DNA of 64,000 nt, from the NCBI RefSeq assembly GCF_947242115.1, contig NC_074719.1, forward strand, positions 39,040,012 to 39,104,011, in the 5' to 3' direction. Source of the DNA: Biomphalaria glabrata. Its lineage: Eukaryota; Mollusca; Gastropoda; Planorbidae. A program made the position numbers and the translations under genes. Below the pieces are notes generated by a model. The model saw nothing but the letters and a program-made list of their open reading frames with translations. It was not told the DNA's origin and did not search any database. Below are positions 1-11,070 of the stretch, piece by piece; the first letter of the stretch is position 1; the number at the start of each line of letters is the position of its first letter.

Positions 1-593
1 TATGTTATTGGATATTATATTTTGTGATATTTAATTCATACATTCGGCATTGAGTCCAAATAGCTGCTTTGTTTAATAAACTTAATAGAATGTTCGAGAC
101 ATCATTTCCCTATAACAATTAACAATCTCCAAGGAGACAAAATGGCACCTCATTCTCACTAGGGCTTAAGTCGTCTCTCGCTTGTGTACAAGTAGCGTTG
201 TCACTTCCTTAAACCATCGCGTCATCAATTTCTGTGTCATACAAAACTATTTGGTTTATAGAGTATCAAGTCTTAAAATTAAAATATTCTAATCTGGTGT
301 CATCGCACTTTTACAATGACGTCATGACACATTTATTATTACTTATCAAGATATCTAATGTCTGGAGTTCCTAAAAATAGTTCAAAAATTGTATGCGAGG
401 CTATATCAGTCATCGTCTGACAAGAAATAACAATCTTTTCCCCAACAATTGAGCCCAATGTTCAGAACTTGGCGGCATAAATCTTGTACACAATTTCTGA
501 GACAATAATTTATTCTGACTTAAACTTTGACTAGAGAGTTTGTTTTCTTATTTTTATAAAAATATTTATATTAATATATTTTACATTCTTCAG
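1..593. other. Intron sequence upstream of the first visible protease exon
   Basis: This AT-rich stretch ends in a splice acceptor (cag at 591-593). I see no coding exon in it. It is probably intron of the serine protease gene, whose signal-peptide and catalytic-His exons should lie further upstream, outside the window. Confidence 0.5.
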
Positions 594-3300
594 ATCGTTT
601 TACGGTGACATTCGTAACTGGCGTGTTGTTTTGGCAGACTATGACCTTGACACTGTTTCTGGAAATGAGATTTACAGAGATGTCGTGAGGATTATAAGTG
701 TAAGTACAAAGAGAACATTTTGATTGGGAAAGGGGGGGGGGGGTTCAAAGCCAAGAAGTCTTGAGGTTGTAAAGGATGAGATTTAAAATTGAGGATCCAT
801 TCGTCTACAGAGCTCAACGGGACTCAGAAATGAGTAAAAGTAAAGATAGTTAGTCTTTGTGCTGGCCTTAAGTAACCATACTTAAACGTGAGCGTAAAAA
901 AAAACAACAACAGTTTAAAACGATGAACGTCACGTCATATGCCTGATAAACCACTACCTTTTCTTTCGAAAGAAACATATTTAAAAAAAAAATACCTTAA
1001 TTTAACCAAATCTTTTTTTTTTTTTCGATAAGATTAGGATAGTGTGTGTCTAACAAAGGAGAATAGCAATACTTTTTTTTTTAAGTGTTTGATTTATTTT
1101 AAAAAATAGGTTGCATAAAAATGTTTATACTTTTTTTTCCGTTTTTTATTCAAATCTTTTCTTTTTGTTACATTCTTAGCAATTCAATGTACAATCTACA
1201 GTTAGCAGGTCTGGCTATAATAAAAATTTGTACGTAAACAACTTTTGTATCAGTAACAGAAAATTATATATATATATCTAGAGTTCACCTATTAATCGTG
1301 AGCTATCTATATTTTTGCAGCATCCTGATTATGTAAGGACCAGCAACTTCCCCAACGACATAGCCCTGCTGGAACTGGACACACCTGTAGACTTGACCTC
1401 TGGGGAGGTTCAGACGGCGTGTCTTCCAGAAAAGACTTTACCGCTCGGGTCTGGGACACAGTGCTGGATCAGTGGATGGGGAGAAACCAGAGGTAAATAA
1501 TTGCGCTGATTTCCGGAGTGTAGTCAGTTTATGCTCAGAAAGAATCTATCGTACTTGTTTAGGGGGACTATGTCTTGTCTATAACTTATTCACACAAAAT
1601 ATTGTGTAAACTTCATTGATAAATTATTTTTTTATGTTTTATGTTTTTATGTGAAGATTTGAATAATCCTTGTATTTAAATTGAAATGAAATAGATGCTG
1701 TTAAAATGGGTATTTCTCTGCATTTAAACACAGTTAAAGAGACAAAAAAAAAACCTTGATTTGTAAAACAAATTATTTTCCTCCAAAGTAATTGTTGGAG
1801 TTGTGGTATGGTAAAGAACTTGGCTACCTAGCCTATTGTTCCTGGGTTCGAATCTTGGTGAAGACGTGGGTTTTTACACATCAGGATTTTAAGGGCTCCC
1901 CTGAGTCCACCTAACTCTAATGGGTATCTGACATGAGTTGGCTGTCGGTCGTTGTGCTAGCCACATGACACCCTCGTTAACCGTCATCCATAGAAACAGA
2001 TGACCTTTACATCACCTGCCCTAGAGATGGCTTCTTACTTTTCAACCTAATTGTATATCTAATTGTATGCTTCAGGTTCTGGAGGTGCTGAGAACATGAT
2101 GAACGAAGTGCCCGTTGATGTTGTGCCCCTCCAAGAGTGCCAGCAGATGTGGGGCAAGGTCAGCATCGACGTCCTTGAGACACAGGTCTGCTTAGGTTAC
2201 GGCGAAACTGGTGCTTGCTATGTAAGCTGATTCTTTCATCCTGTTATAAATAACTTTATATTTTTATTTGTATTCATAGATCAAGACATTTGTATACGAC
2301 TAATGTATTGCTTTGTTTCGATCTTCATATTTTTCGCATCTATAAATTAAACGGACTTATCTAGAAAATATATGAACTATAGTTGTATAAACAACAAATA
2401 AAACTATTAAAGATACCTCTTTCATTTCATAGAAATACTTACATTAAAAAAACAAAACAAATTCATCATTACCTCACGTCTACGTCAGTAGATACCACCA
2501 TATTTGGTTTTATTTTTATAAAAAGTGCTAGATTGTCGAGCAAGGGGAATTATCATATTCAACTCTTCCTAAGTCATTATCTCCCATGGCCTTTATATTT
2601 GCATATGTTCACTTCCTTTTTTTTTCCCCAACTCTTGTGTCTCAATTATCGATAAACTCAAATCAACTGTATTGGAAATTCATATCATGTAAGGCGTTGA
2701 ACTATCAGCATCCGGTGTAAATAATCTCGTCTTGCAAAATCACTGCAAAATATTTTCATACTGCAGGAATTAGCTTCCTTTTTCTAGATAAAGCAAAATT
2801 AATTGTATTTTCGAGCTACTTGTGGCGGGCTCTAAAAAAAATCTCAATATTAAAAAGTCAATCCATAACCCGAAATCGAAATTGATATTCTATGTTCAAG
2901 TGTATAGCGCAATGCCCATACTAGCATACTAGCGTTTTAAAATTATTTTTGAAAGTTTGTCTTTGTTATGAGTTTTGCTAATTTGCATTATTTGAATTTA
3001 TTTTTTCAATGTGTGAAGCGTTTTTTAATTAAAAAAAAATAAATAAAACATTTATTGATTTAATTTGTTTTTAAATTGAACTCCGATTTTACGAATCATT
3101 ATTTATAAACTTTTTAGGGTGATTCCGGTGGTCCCCTGATGTGCGAGGACCAGGGCCGGTTCTACGTGGCTGGAGTCATGTCGTGGCTCATCAACAACTG
3201 CTCGGCCACCAACTTCCCCAACGTGTTCACCAGGCTGCCCAACTACATGGACTGGGTGTACGAGCACCTCGATTACTTCGAGTGGTTACGATACTTGTAA
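594..3300 (+). CDS. Serine protease, S1A chymotrypsin fold, last four exons (5' partial)
   Basis: Four exons with GT-AG borders and consistent phases: 594-699, 1321-1492, 2076-2221 and 3118-3300 (TAA at 3298-3300). Exon 594-699 gives the strand before the catalytic Asp (NWRVVLADYDLDTVSG). The second exon has HPDY, the Asp motif NDIALLEL (Asp102) and CWISGWGETRG. The third ends in GETGACY. The fourth opens with GDSGGPL (Ser195) and ends in a short tail, LDYFEWLRYL. The His57 exon (TAAHC-type) is not in the window, so the gene is 5' partial; about 200 residues are visible. By alignment to chymotrypsin the S1 pocket is unusual: position 189 is Gly, 216 is Leu (SWL where SWG is usual) and 226 is Asn (FPNVF). 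That argues against trypsin specificity. The product is probably secreted, digestive or immune; the substrate is unknown. Candidate AATAAA signals lie at 4585-4590 and 6748-6753. Introns are filled with AT-rich sequence and one SINE. Confidence 0.93.
1790..2040 (+). mobile_element. tRNA-derived SINE in a protease intron
   Basis: It has a tRNA-like head with a pol III B-box (GGTTCGAATC, 1845-1854) followed by a SINE body with 'ctgagtccacctaactctaatgggtatctgacat' type sequence (in short: TAATGGGTATCTGAC). A minus-strand relative lies at 31580-31721. It sits between the second and third visible protease exons and does not touch the splice sites. The left A-box is degenerate. Confidence 0.75.
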
Positions 3301-4223
3301 ATATTGGAATCTATACAGAATCGACACACTGAAGAAAATCGATTACATTGAGGAGGAAACGACACTTACAAGCATTCGCAACTGTAGCGAATGAAAGAAA
3401 AGGAACTCGATTACTTTGTGAATCTGTGATACTTGAAATGTGACCCGAAAAATCGGACTAAGAAAAAAGCAAGAGAGAAAGATCTACAATTAATAGATGT
3501 AAGGTCGACATAGGAAGCTATCTACCGATACAATATAGTAGACAGGAAACTGATGTACACTAACCAGATCTACTTAAAACAATGTTTTTTTTTGTCTTAG
3601 ATTTTTTTCTGTAACCAAAAAGTTTAGATCCTTCCTAATGTATTCGACACTTGTTTTAAACAAACGAATCAATTCTGTAAATATCTTATTGAACTAGATG
3701 ATCACTAGAAGAAGTTAAAAGAAGTAAAAGAAATGTAATCTCATGAACTAAAACTGAACATTGTGAGAAAGAAATGGATCAAACTTTAAGGGCTATGCGA
3801 AACCTTTATAGCTAACATCTCACTACCCTAAGAGACATTCCATGATGATTGGTACTGGTCATAGACTTAGAATGTCTTTATAGAATGAGTACATTTTATG
3901 CACATGCCATTCAGAGCGCCAACTTACGACACAGTACAGAAATACAGCCATCATGATCTTCATTAATATTATTTATATTATATTAGTCATTTAAGTTATT
4001 TGAGATCAAAAGTGTGATTTCTTTTTTTTTTTTTATTTAAACAATCATTCTTCTTCCTATCATTCTAATGAGGTTTCTTAGTATATAACTGTTATTTTGT
4101 TTGTGTTGTCAATTTATAATTAATTGTTGTTTTTTTTTATAATTCTACCCTTCTTTTATACAAGTTTAACATTGATAGACTAGATTTTGTACTAATAAGC
4201 TAGATTTTTTAAACGTTGCTATT
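3301..4223 (+). other. Probable 3' UTR of the protease
   Basis: AT-rich sequence directly after the protease stop codon with no further coding signal. Whether the transcript ends near 4.6 kb or 6.75 kb cannot be told from sequence, since AATAAA occurs at both places. Confidence 0.4.
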
Positions 4224-4535
4224 TATGTCGATTGAGAGCAGTATTTATGTGTAATAAGTGCAGTATTTATGTCTATTGAGTGCAGCATTGATGTGTATTG
4301 AGTACAGTATTTATGTCGATTGAGTGCATTGTTTATGTCTATTGAGAGCAGTGTTTATGTATATTGAGCACATTATTTATGTCGATTGAGTGCAGTGTTT
4401 ATGTCTAGTGAGAGCAGTATTGATGTGGATTGAGTGCAGTGTTTATGTTTATTGAGTGCAATGTATATGTGTATTGGGTGCAATATTTATGTGTATTGAG
4501 TGTAGTATTTATGTGTATTGAGTTTGTTATATTGT
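4224..4535 (+). repeat. 22-bp minisatellite in the protease 3' flank
   Basis: About 14 degenerate copies of a 22-bp unit of the form tttatgtctattgagtgcag. An AATAAA at 4585-4590 follows closely, so the array may lie inside the 3' UTR. The short reading frames through it are products of the repeat. Confidence 0.85.
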
Positions 4536-5811
4536 TGTCACTTGTAAAACAGTACGAGAGTGATTGTCAAAATAGTTTGATTGTAATAAATGGCACTTCC
4601 TTTATAACATCACTTAGCAGCTTGAAACTTGAATGCAAGCGTTGTTGATATTGTAAATAATTTAACGTAGTGTGTACAACATTAGCAAAACATTCAACTA
4701 TAAGATTATTGGTTCAAGAGTCTTGTTATTAAGATAATAGATTCTAATAATTGTAATCATGTATTCACTTCTATTCTTTTTTCGTTTGCAAGTACATTCG
4801 AATCTGTCAAATCGGATTGAATCCTTGAGTTCCCTTAACAAATCCTCTTATACTATACTGTTTAATCCGCTTTATGGGACCACCCGGTTAAAAGGACACA
4901 AGCGATTGTGACCTAATGTGGTCCAAATAAACGGAATCGTTTGTATTACAGTAGGGGATTTAAGGTTACTGTGTTGCCTTAAACAAATTAAGAACAGATT
5001 TCAGACTGTCTTTACATGTCATGCGCAGTGACCCAATGTGTATTCATACTTACAGTATGCCTTAACACTTATATTCATATCATTTTAACTATAATTCCAT
5101 TTTCATAAGATTTGAAAGGTTTAAGTTTCTAAGCTTTGCCTGTGTTTTTTTTTTAAATCTCATCTTTGTAGTAAAATAAATGTCTGTGTTTTTTTTTCTA
5201 ACTCATCTTGGTCGTAAAACTCACCCGGTGAAACCTGATGTTAATTCATTGCTGGAGTTTTACACGAACACGACGGAATACTGTATATAATGTTGACGCT
5301 TTGACACTACGTTTATATTACTGTACATTAGATTACACATTGTTACTCATCTTATGTTAAACCATGTGATATTTTGATTCGTTACGTCTGCTAATCATAA
5401 CTGTGAGTTATCAAGTACTTTGTACTTGTGTGATAAGCTAAATGAAAAAAAAATGTTAATTCAAGAACGTCTGGAGTTTGACTGTGGTGGAATATTTGTA
5501 CAATGATTGTTTTTATTATACTGATACTTATTAGCACGCTCACAGAAGTAAATTGGACTATACTGACTTGTTCAGTGGGTTAAGTTATTTTAATGAAAAA
5601 GGATTAAAAAAACATTTCTTTTCACAGTATAAATGTTAAATATGTCTTTTTAGTCAAAATTACCTAATTTTCTTACCAAACAAAACACGAGCTCTTTTTA
5701 AATATTTAAATTATTAAAACAATTAAAATTCGCTGTTGCATTAACACTTAGATACACAGAAAGGTTGAAATAATGTATTAGAAAATTGAAAAGAAAACTA
5801 GTTTGTAATGA

Positions 5812-5812
<1 letters not shown>

Positions 5813-5844
<32 letters not shown>

Positions 5845-5934
5845 AAGAGAGAGAGAGAGGGAAAGAGAGAGAAAGAAAGAGAGAGAAAGAGAGAGAGAGA
5901 AGGGAAAGAGAGAGAAAGAGAAAGAGCGAAAGGG
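5813..5934 (+). repeat. Purine (GA)n microsatellite
   Basis: An almost uninterrupted purine tract of GA, GAAA and GAGG steps on the + strand. Such tracts can form H-DNA; nothing else supports a function. Confidence 0.9.
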
Positions 5935-6204
5935 TGCAAGATAATCCGTGTTAGTTACTCTAAAAAAAATGTAAATATTTTAATGTTATCTTAATGTTGG
6001 TCAATTGTACATATTTCTTTTTGTGGTAATTATAAAGATACTTTTTTTTTTTTTTTTACAAATTATTCATTTATCATTAAGTTTTTTTTGTCTTCCGTCT
6101 GAGTGGTGAAGACTTCAAATTCACATTTCTGATTTAAAAAGCAACACCAGCCGTTTGCATTTCATATTTAGAATGCATAGTACTGTACAAGCTTTTTACC
6201 ATCT

Positions 6205-6355
6205 GATAACTTACTTTGATGACTCACTTTGATTGACTCACTTTGAAGACTCACTTTGATGACCCACTTTGATGACTCACTTTGATGATTCACTTTAATG
6301 ACCCACTTTGATGACTCACTTTGATAACTCACTTTGATAATTCACTTTGATAACT
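6205..6355 (+). repeat. Short tandem repeat, actttgatgactc type
   Basis: About ten imperfect copies of a 13- to 15-bp unit containing CACTTTGATGA. The flanks on both sides are AT-rich and empty. A canonical AATAAA at 6748-6753 lies some 400 bp downstream. Confidence 0.75.
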
Positions 6356-7304
6356 AATTTTGTATGTACATTAGAATTAGCAAATTTTTTTTTACTTTTT
6401 AAATGTGAATACATTTTGTAACAATTTGTACCTAACTTTGTAAGTATCTTTGAATTTTGTTACATTTTATACTGCTTTCTGAATGTATATTTCAATTAAT
6501 TCTCTACGCTATGTATGTAACATTGTTATACATTAGAATTTGTTAAATATTTGCTTTTTTTTTACTGAACTTCATAACTGAGCTTGAATATTTTTTTTGA
6601 GCTCTTGTACTTTAAATTACATTTGAATGTATAACACATGAATTATGAACTGAATAACTTGTTTGTACTGAACTTTTTTTACGAAACTGAACATTTGTAC
6701 TTATTTGTACGTACCATAGATTTACACAGTTTGTACTTATCTATGGCAATAAAAGATTGAAAAAAAAATTTAACATTGTTTGACTTTTTTTTTTTTTTTA
6801 CAAAGCCTATATTAACTCACTCTGCAACAATTATTCGTTGTTCCTAATGAAACATGAACCAATTTAAAAAATTAACCGACTAGTTAATTAAATAATTAAT
6901 TTAATTTTTTTTTAGTTTGAAAAGGGAAATTAAATCTCAAAGCATTGAGAGATGGCTGTAAATGTGGTGCTCTTTCCCTGAGAGAACTTTTAAAAAAAAA
7001 AGTGCTTGCAATATTTTGATGGTTTTAAATTTTCTATTATTAGCTCACGTTTCAGAATTTGTCGAATTTAGACATAGTTAAAAAAGTGAATAATTAATTT
7101 TGATAACTTTTTATTAGCTTAAGTGACTGACATTTCACAATTAAACTCTTGCTGCGTGACAAAACATTTTATTAAAATTTCAGAAAGATTATTTAATTTT
7201 TTAAAATATTTTCCACGTACGATCCCAGTGATACGCAATGAGACTCAAGGGAATTAACAATTAGATTTTATTTGTCTTATTTCTGAGTATCAGTAATGTC
7301 CCTT

Positions 7305-7420
7305 CCCGAGGAAAAGCGTAGATGGCCAAATGATCATGTCTGCCCTGGATGTGGCTAAATATGTAAATCACAGCTGAGGCTTCGTAGCCACGTGAAATAC
7401 TGCATATTTTATTGATCTTC
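7305..7420 (+). mobile_element. LINE 3' end fragment (zinc-knuckle C-terminus)
   Basis: The + strand translation reads like the Cys-His tail found at the end of RTE-type LINE proteins: CPGCG, then CKSQLRLRSHVKYC. The same tail occurs at 32705-32860, 49245-49316 and at the 3' end of each gene unit. Only about 115 bp remain. Confidence 0.55.
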
Positions 7421-8909
7421 TTCTTCAAACTGTCAGGTAAAGCTGAGTCTTCAGCTTTTGGAACTCTAGGCCAGCAAAAGTGAACAAGAGCTCTCTCTCA
7501 CCGGCCTGAATGAGAACAGTGTACACTGTTCTGTCTGGCGGGTAGGACAGACTCGCCGCCAGAGGCCGGGTACACTAAAACCCCTGCCATTTTCCTTTTC
7601 TATACCAGGTTAACCGTGCAGGACACGCCATTTATGTAACGGCCTCTTGAGGAAAGACGCCTGGATTGTGACAAGGTTGTGTGACCTTTTTTACAACTCC
7701 GTACAGTGCAATGAGGATGCTATCGCACCCCCTAAGACACCTTCACGGGCGTCTTCTTTTGCTACCCTTTAGCCTAATCGTTTCCTCCTACAATCGTTTC
7801 CACCCGGGCGTTACCTTGAGGCAGGGTAGCACCCCCGAATATTGATGTTCTGACAAATCGACGGGTACCTATATATATATTAATTAGAATTGTAACAAAA
7901 TGAATACCGGAGTGTGAGTTGACTTGGTATTCACTATTTGAATAAAAGGTAAGAATTCATTACAACTTTATTAATTCTTAGTGGAAGGCCCTTTATATTT
8001 GAAAGAGTTATTTACAATCTAATGATTTTATTATTTTCAAATCTATTGAAATGCGGTGTTCCTTGTGTTTATTAAATAATAAATTCTTCTTTTCTCGTTT
8101 TGTACCTTCTATTTCCACCATGTAGTTTTTTATATTTATTTATATATATGCGGATTTAGTCCCCTTTGTACGTTTGGACACGTTTTTTCCCTAATTTCCC
8201 ATTCTCAGGTCAAGTTGAAATTTTGCTTAATTATTCATCGTCAATAATAATAGGCCTACACGAATCAATCCAAAAATAAACCAGTCGGTCAATCATTTAG
8301 TACTGATTAATTAATTTTGTTTCATGTAACATAAAGGGAGCTAAACCCTTTAATTTTCAGATTAATGGCAGTAATTAGCGGCTATTTCCCATTAGATAAA
8401 CTTTGATTTTAAATTCTCTTTTTCTATTCCTTGTTTAATGTCTCGGACTGAACAGATCATCGGTTTGGTTATTAATCTTTCACAATTTTAGCGTAATTAC
8501 GTTAGGTAAATATGCTCTTGCATATTCACAATTCGGATTTATTACTTTATACAAAGGAAACATCGATAAGCCACATTGTAGGCTAAACGGTTTTTAGTCT
8601 TGTGACTGTGACTGCCGCATGCCGCTGTCAATAGTCAATGCTGTTTTCATGTGATGACAAGGAATTATTTACTTTATAAAGTTGACTTAAGATAAAGAAG
8701 CCTGTGGTTCTTCTATTATAATTTAAGTGGGCAAATCAGGCTATGTCGGGGTCCACAAATATGACAAGCAATGGGATCCCAGAGGTGAAGAGTTTGAGAA
8801 CCTCAGTCCTATAGCATATATCTAACTAGATCCAGTATTCTAGAATAGATCTCTGTCTTTATATGTTTCCATGTCTGATTTTCTATCACCAAGCTAGAAT
8901 TTTCTAGAA
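7421..8909. other. Intergenic region, partly unexplained
   Basis: Bases 7440-7870 are less AT-rich than the surroundings and have no long frame or recognised motif; this may be a piece of an unknown repeat. Bases 8160-8500 carry a dispersed repeat (pieces resembling 'gtacacgttatttcc', 'tcaagttgaaatttt' and 'gggagctaaaccc'), also seen near 9760, 18600, 41240, 44100 and 50040. A short hAT-like end lies near 8795 (tttgagaacctcagtc). Confidence 0.4.
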
Positions 8910-9106
8910 CAGGGGTTCTCAACCTGTGTGTCGCGACCCCCTTGGGGGTCGATTTACGATTTGCCAGGGGTCGCCAAAGACCATTGAAAAATGGATTGTT
9001 ATTGTCTATTCTTCTATTGCTGTGTTTGTGTGCAAGGGGGGGGGGTCGCGGCTAAGTGGGGGATTGTAAAAAGGGGTCGCCGAGCATAAAAGGTTGAGAA
9101 CCGCTG
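8910..9106. mobile_element. Non-autonomous hAT MITE (197 bp) with 8-bp target duplication
   Basis: The inverted ends are CAGGGGTTCTCAACCT and its near-complement AGGTTGAGAACCGCTG. The 8-bp target duplication TTCTAGAA lies at 8902-8909 and 9107-9114. There is no coding sequence. A relative with the same ends lies at 53771-53965. Confidence 0.93.
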
Positions 9107-10032
9107 TTCTAGAATATATTTATACAGGGGCGACAAACGGATTTGTTTTTCGAGGTGGGTGCGGGGATAAGTAGGAGCGGGGTACAAAATTTTACTTTCT
9201 TTCTTGATTAATTCTAAATTTGTTATTGAGAAAGGTCAAGAGAGGGACCTTGACTCATGGGTCACCCATGTTCCATTTATCTAAGGCCCAGGAATGCGCC
9301 CCAGAGAGGAAATCCATGTGCTGCAGCAAAGCCTAACCCTAATTCTTACAAAAAAATATCAGCTTCATAAGCGAGGAATTAATACAAAATAAAATAATTT
9401 TATATGTCACGTGTTAATGTACTATATTTGTCATATGTCTCAAAACAACAACAACAACAAAAAAAACAACTTCAAAAGATGACGTCATACCGGATAACAT
9501 TTGTAATGTAAACAAAGCTCAAGACTCCTGCACATTGCCAAAGTATTGTGATACCTTCTGACTCTAATATTTTAAGCCTGTCTCGAGACCTATACAAATT
9601 AAGATGAAAGCGCTTGTGATATTTCGGGTTAGGGTTAGACACCGCGTATGTCACTATGCCCCGCGCGCAGGTGAATTCGCCTCTGATATAAGACTCATTA
9701 CAAAGCTTTTATCAACTCAATTCTTTCTGTTTGTCTGTCTGTCTGGTAAAAGGTTTGTACACGCTATTTCTCACCCAATCTCGGATCAAGTTGAAATTTC
9801 GCATAGTTATTTCTTGAACCTGACTAAACAAGAATCAATAGAAAACAACAACAACAACTAGTAGTTAACTATTAGTAATTATTATTTCGTTTTTTGGTAT
9901 CGAACAAGGGAAAGAAATTCTACTTGACAGAAGTGGTGTATAAGTTGAATTAGTGCCCTTGAGAAGGCCTGAGCCCTGAGTTCAAATTGAAGTAGATTTT
10001 AAAAAATGCATTTACATGACTGGTCTAAACTA

Positions 10033-10222
10033 ATACTCCTTCTTCCCTAGCGCTATTAGAGCATGGAATGGGTTGCCTGAGCTAGCCAGGAAAACCAGTG
10101 ACTTAGCAGAATTTAAAGAGTCATTGGTTAATATGCATGAATAAATGCATGATGCATAGGACGTAATCATTTTCTTTTTTGAAGTAACGTCTGTATTATA
10201 TAAGATAAGATAAGATAAGAAT
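10033..10222 (+). mobile_element. LINE 3' end with AGATA-repeat tail
   Basis: The sequence encodes the end of a LINE reverse transcriptase (SAIRAWNGLPELARKTSDLAEF type) followed by a 3' tail of ATAAG repeats. Copies occur at 22808-22960, 48395-48642 and 59262-59428. This copy is 5' truncated and lies in the 5' flank of unit 1. Confidence 0.7.
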
Positions 10223-10439
10223 AGACACAATTACTCTTAATATAAGCTTTTTTTTTTTAATAATTTTTTATGACTTTCATGTTTATGTCTCGTGGTCAAT
10301 TTTGTATTTTTATCAAACATTTTTAAAGTAAAAATGTCCACAATTTAGTAAATAAATAAATGTTGTGTATAAATACAAACGTCGCCCCGGGAGGCCGCCA
10401 TTCTAAAGAAACATTAAAACAGTAACCTATGTAACCATC

Positions 10440-10800
10440 CACAAATTGTGACCTATTTTTTGAAGGTCAGATGATAATTATGGTGCTGGAGCTGCCTATT
10501 CACCTGATGTTTAAAAGTGTAGGCCACAGATAGCACTGCACAAGATCTAATATGAAATCACTGAATTGAAGGAGAAGTGACTTTATAAATTATACCAAAA
10601 TGTCAAGTATTCTAGATCTGGTTAGTAATGGCTGGGTGACATTTCAACCAAGCGAATGAGTGTGTGAAAGGCGTTATTAATGGTAGCACACAAAAAACTA
10701 AAAAAATTGCGAAATATTAAAAATACGTACTGTAGAGAAGGCGAAAGTGTACTTCATTAAATAGCAGGCAAGTACGGAAATAAAATCTCTATTTCCCTGT
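10440..10800 (+). repeat. Unit anchor block before the microsatellite
   Basis: A block with 'tgctggagctgcctattcacc' and 'gtgtaggccacag', ending in 'taaaaatacgtactgtagag'. It recurs before the TATC tract in all units (27480-27768, 41690-41941, 55435-55689). It shows no coding potential and marks homologous positions between units. Confidence 0.75.
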
Positions 10801-10802
10801 GT

Positions 10803-10803
10803 A

Positions 10804-10898
<95 letters not shown>

Positions 10899-10975
10899 CA
10901 TCCATCCATCCATCGATCCATCCATCCATCCATCTATCCATCCATCTATCCATCCATCCATCTATTCATCTATCC

Positions 10976-11069
<94 letters not shown>

Positions 11070-11070
11070 T
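10803..11070 (+). repeat. (TATC)n microsatellite with TCCA interruptions
   Basis: About 268 bp of TATC repeats with a central block of CATC and TCCA variants, running into an (ATT)n stretch at 11068-11086 that abuts the 3' end of the R4-like LINE. Confidence 0.95.

Noticed and set aside
1840-1856. A functional tRNA gene
   Set aside because: Only the B-box region fits; the rest cannot fold into a cloverleaf and continues as a SINE body.
9622-9637. Second telomere-like site (GGGTTAGGGTTAG)
   Set aside because: The matching position in unit 3 (41107-41122) reads GGGTTAGAGTTAGG, so it is ancestral sequence with two chance-like repeats, unlike the replacement in gene D.
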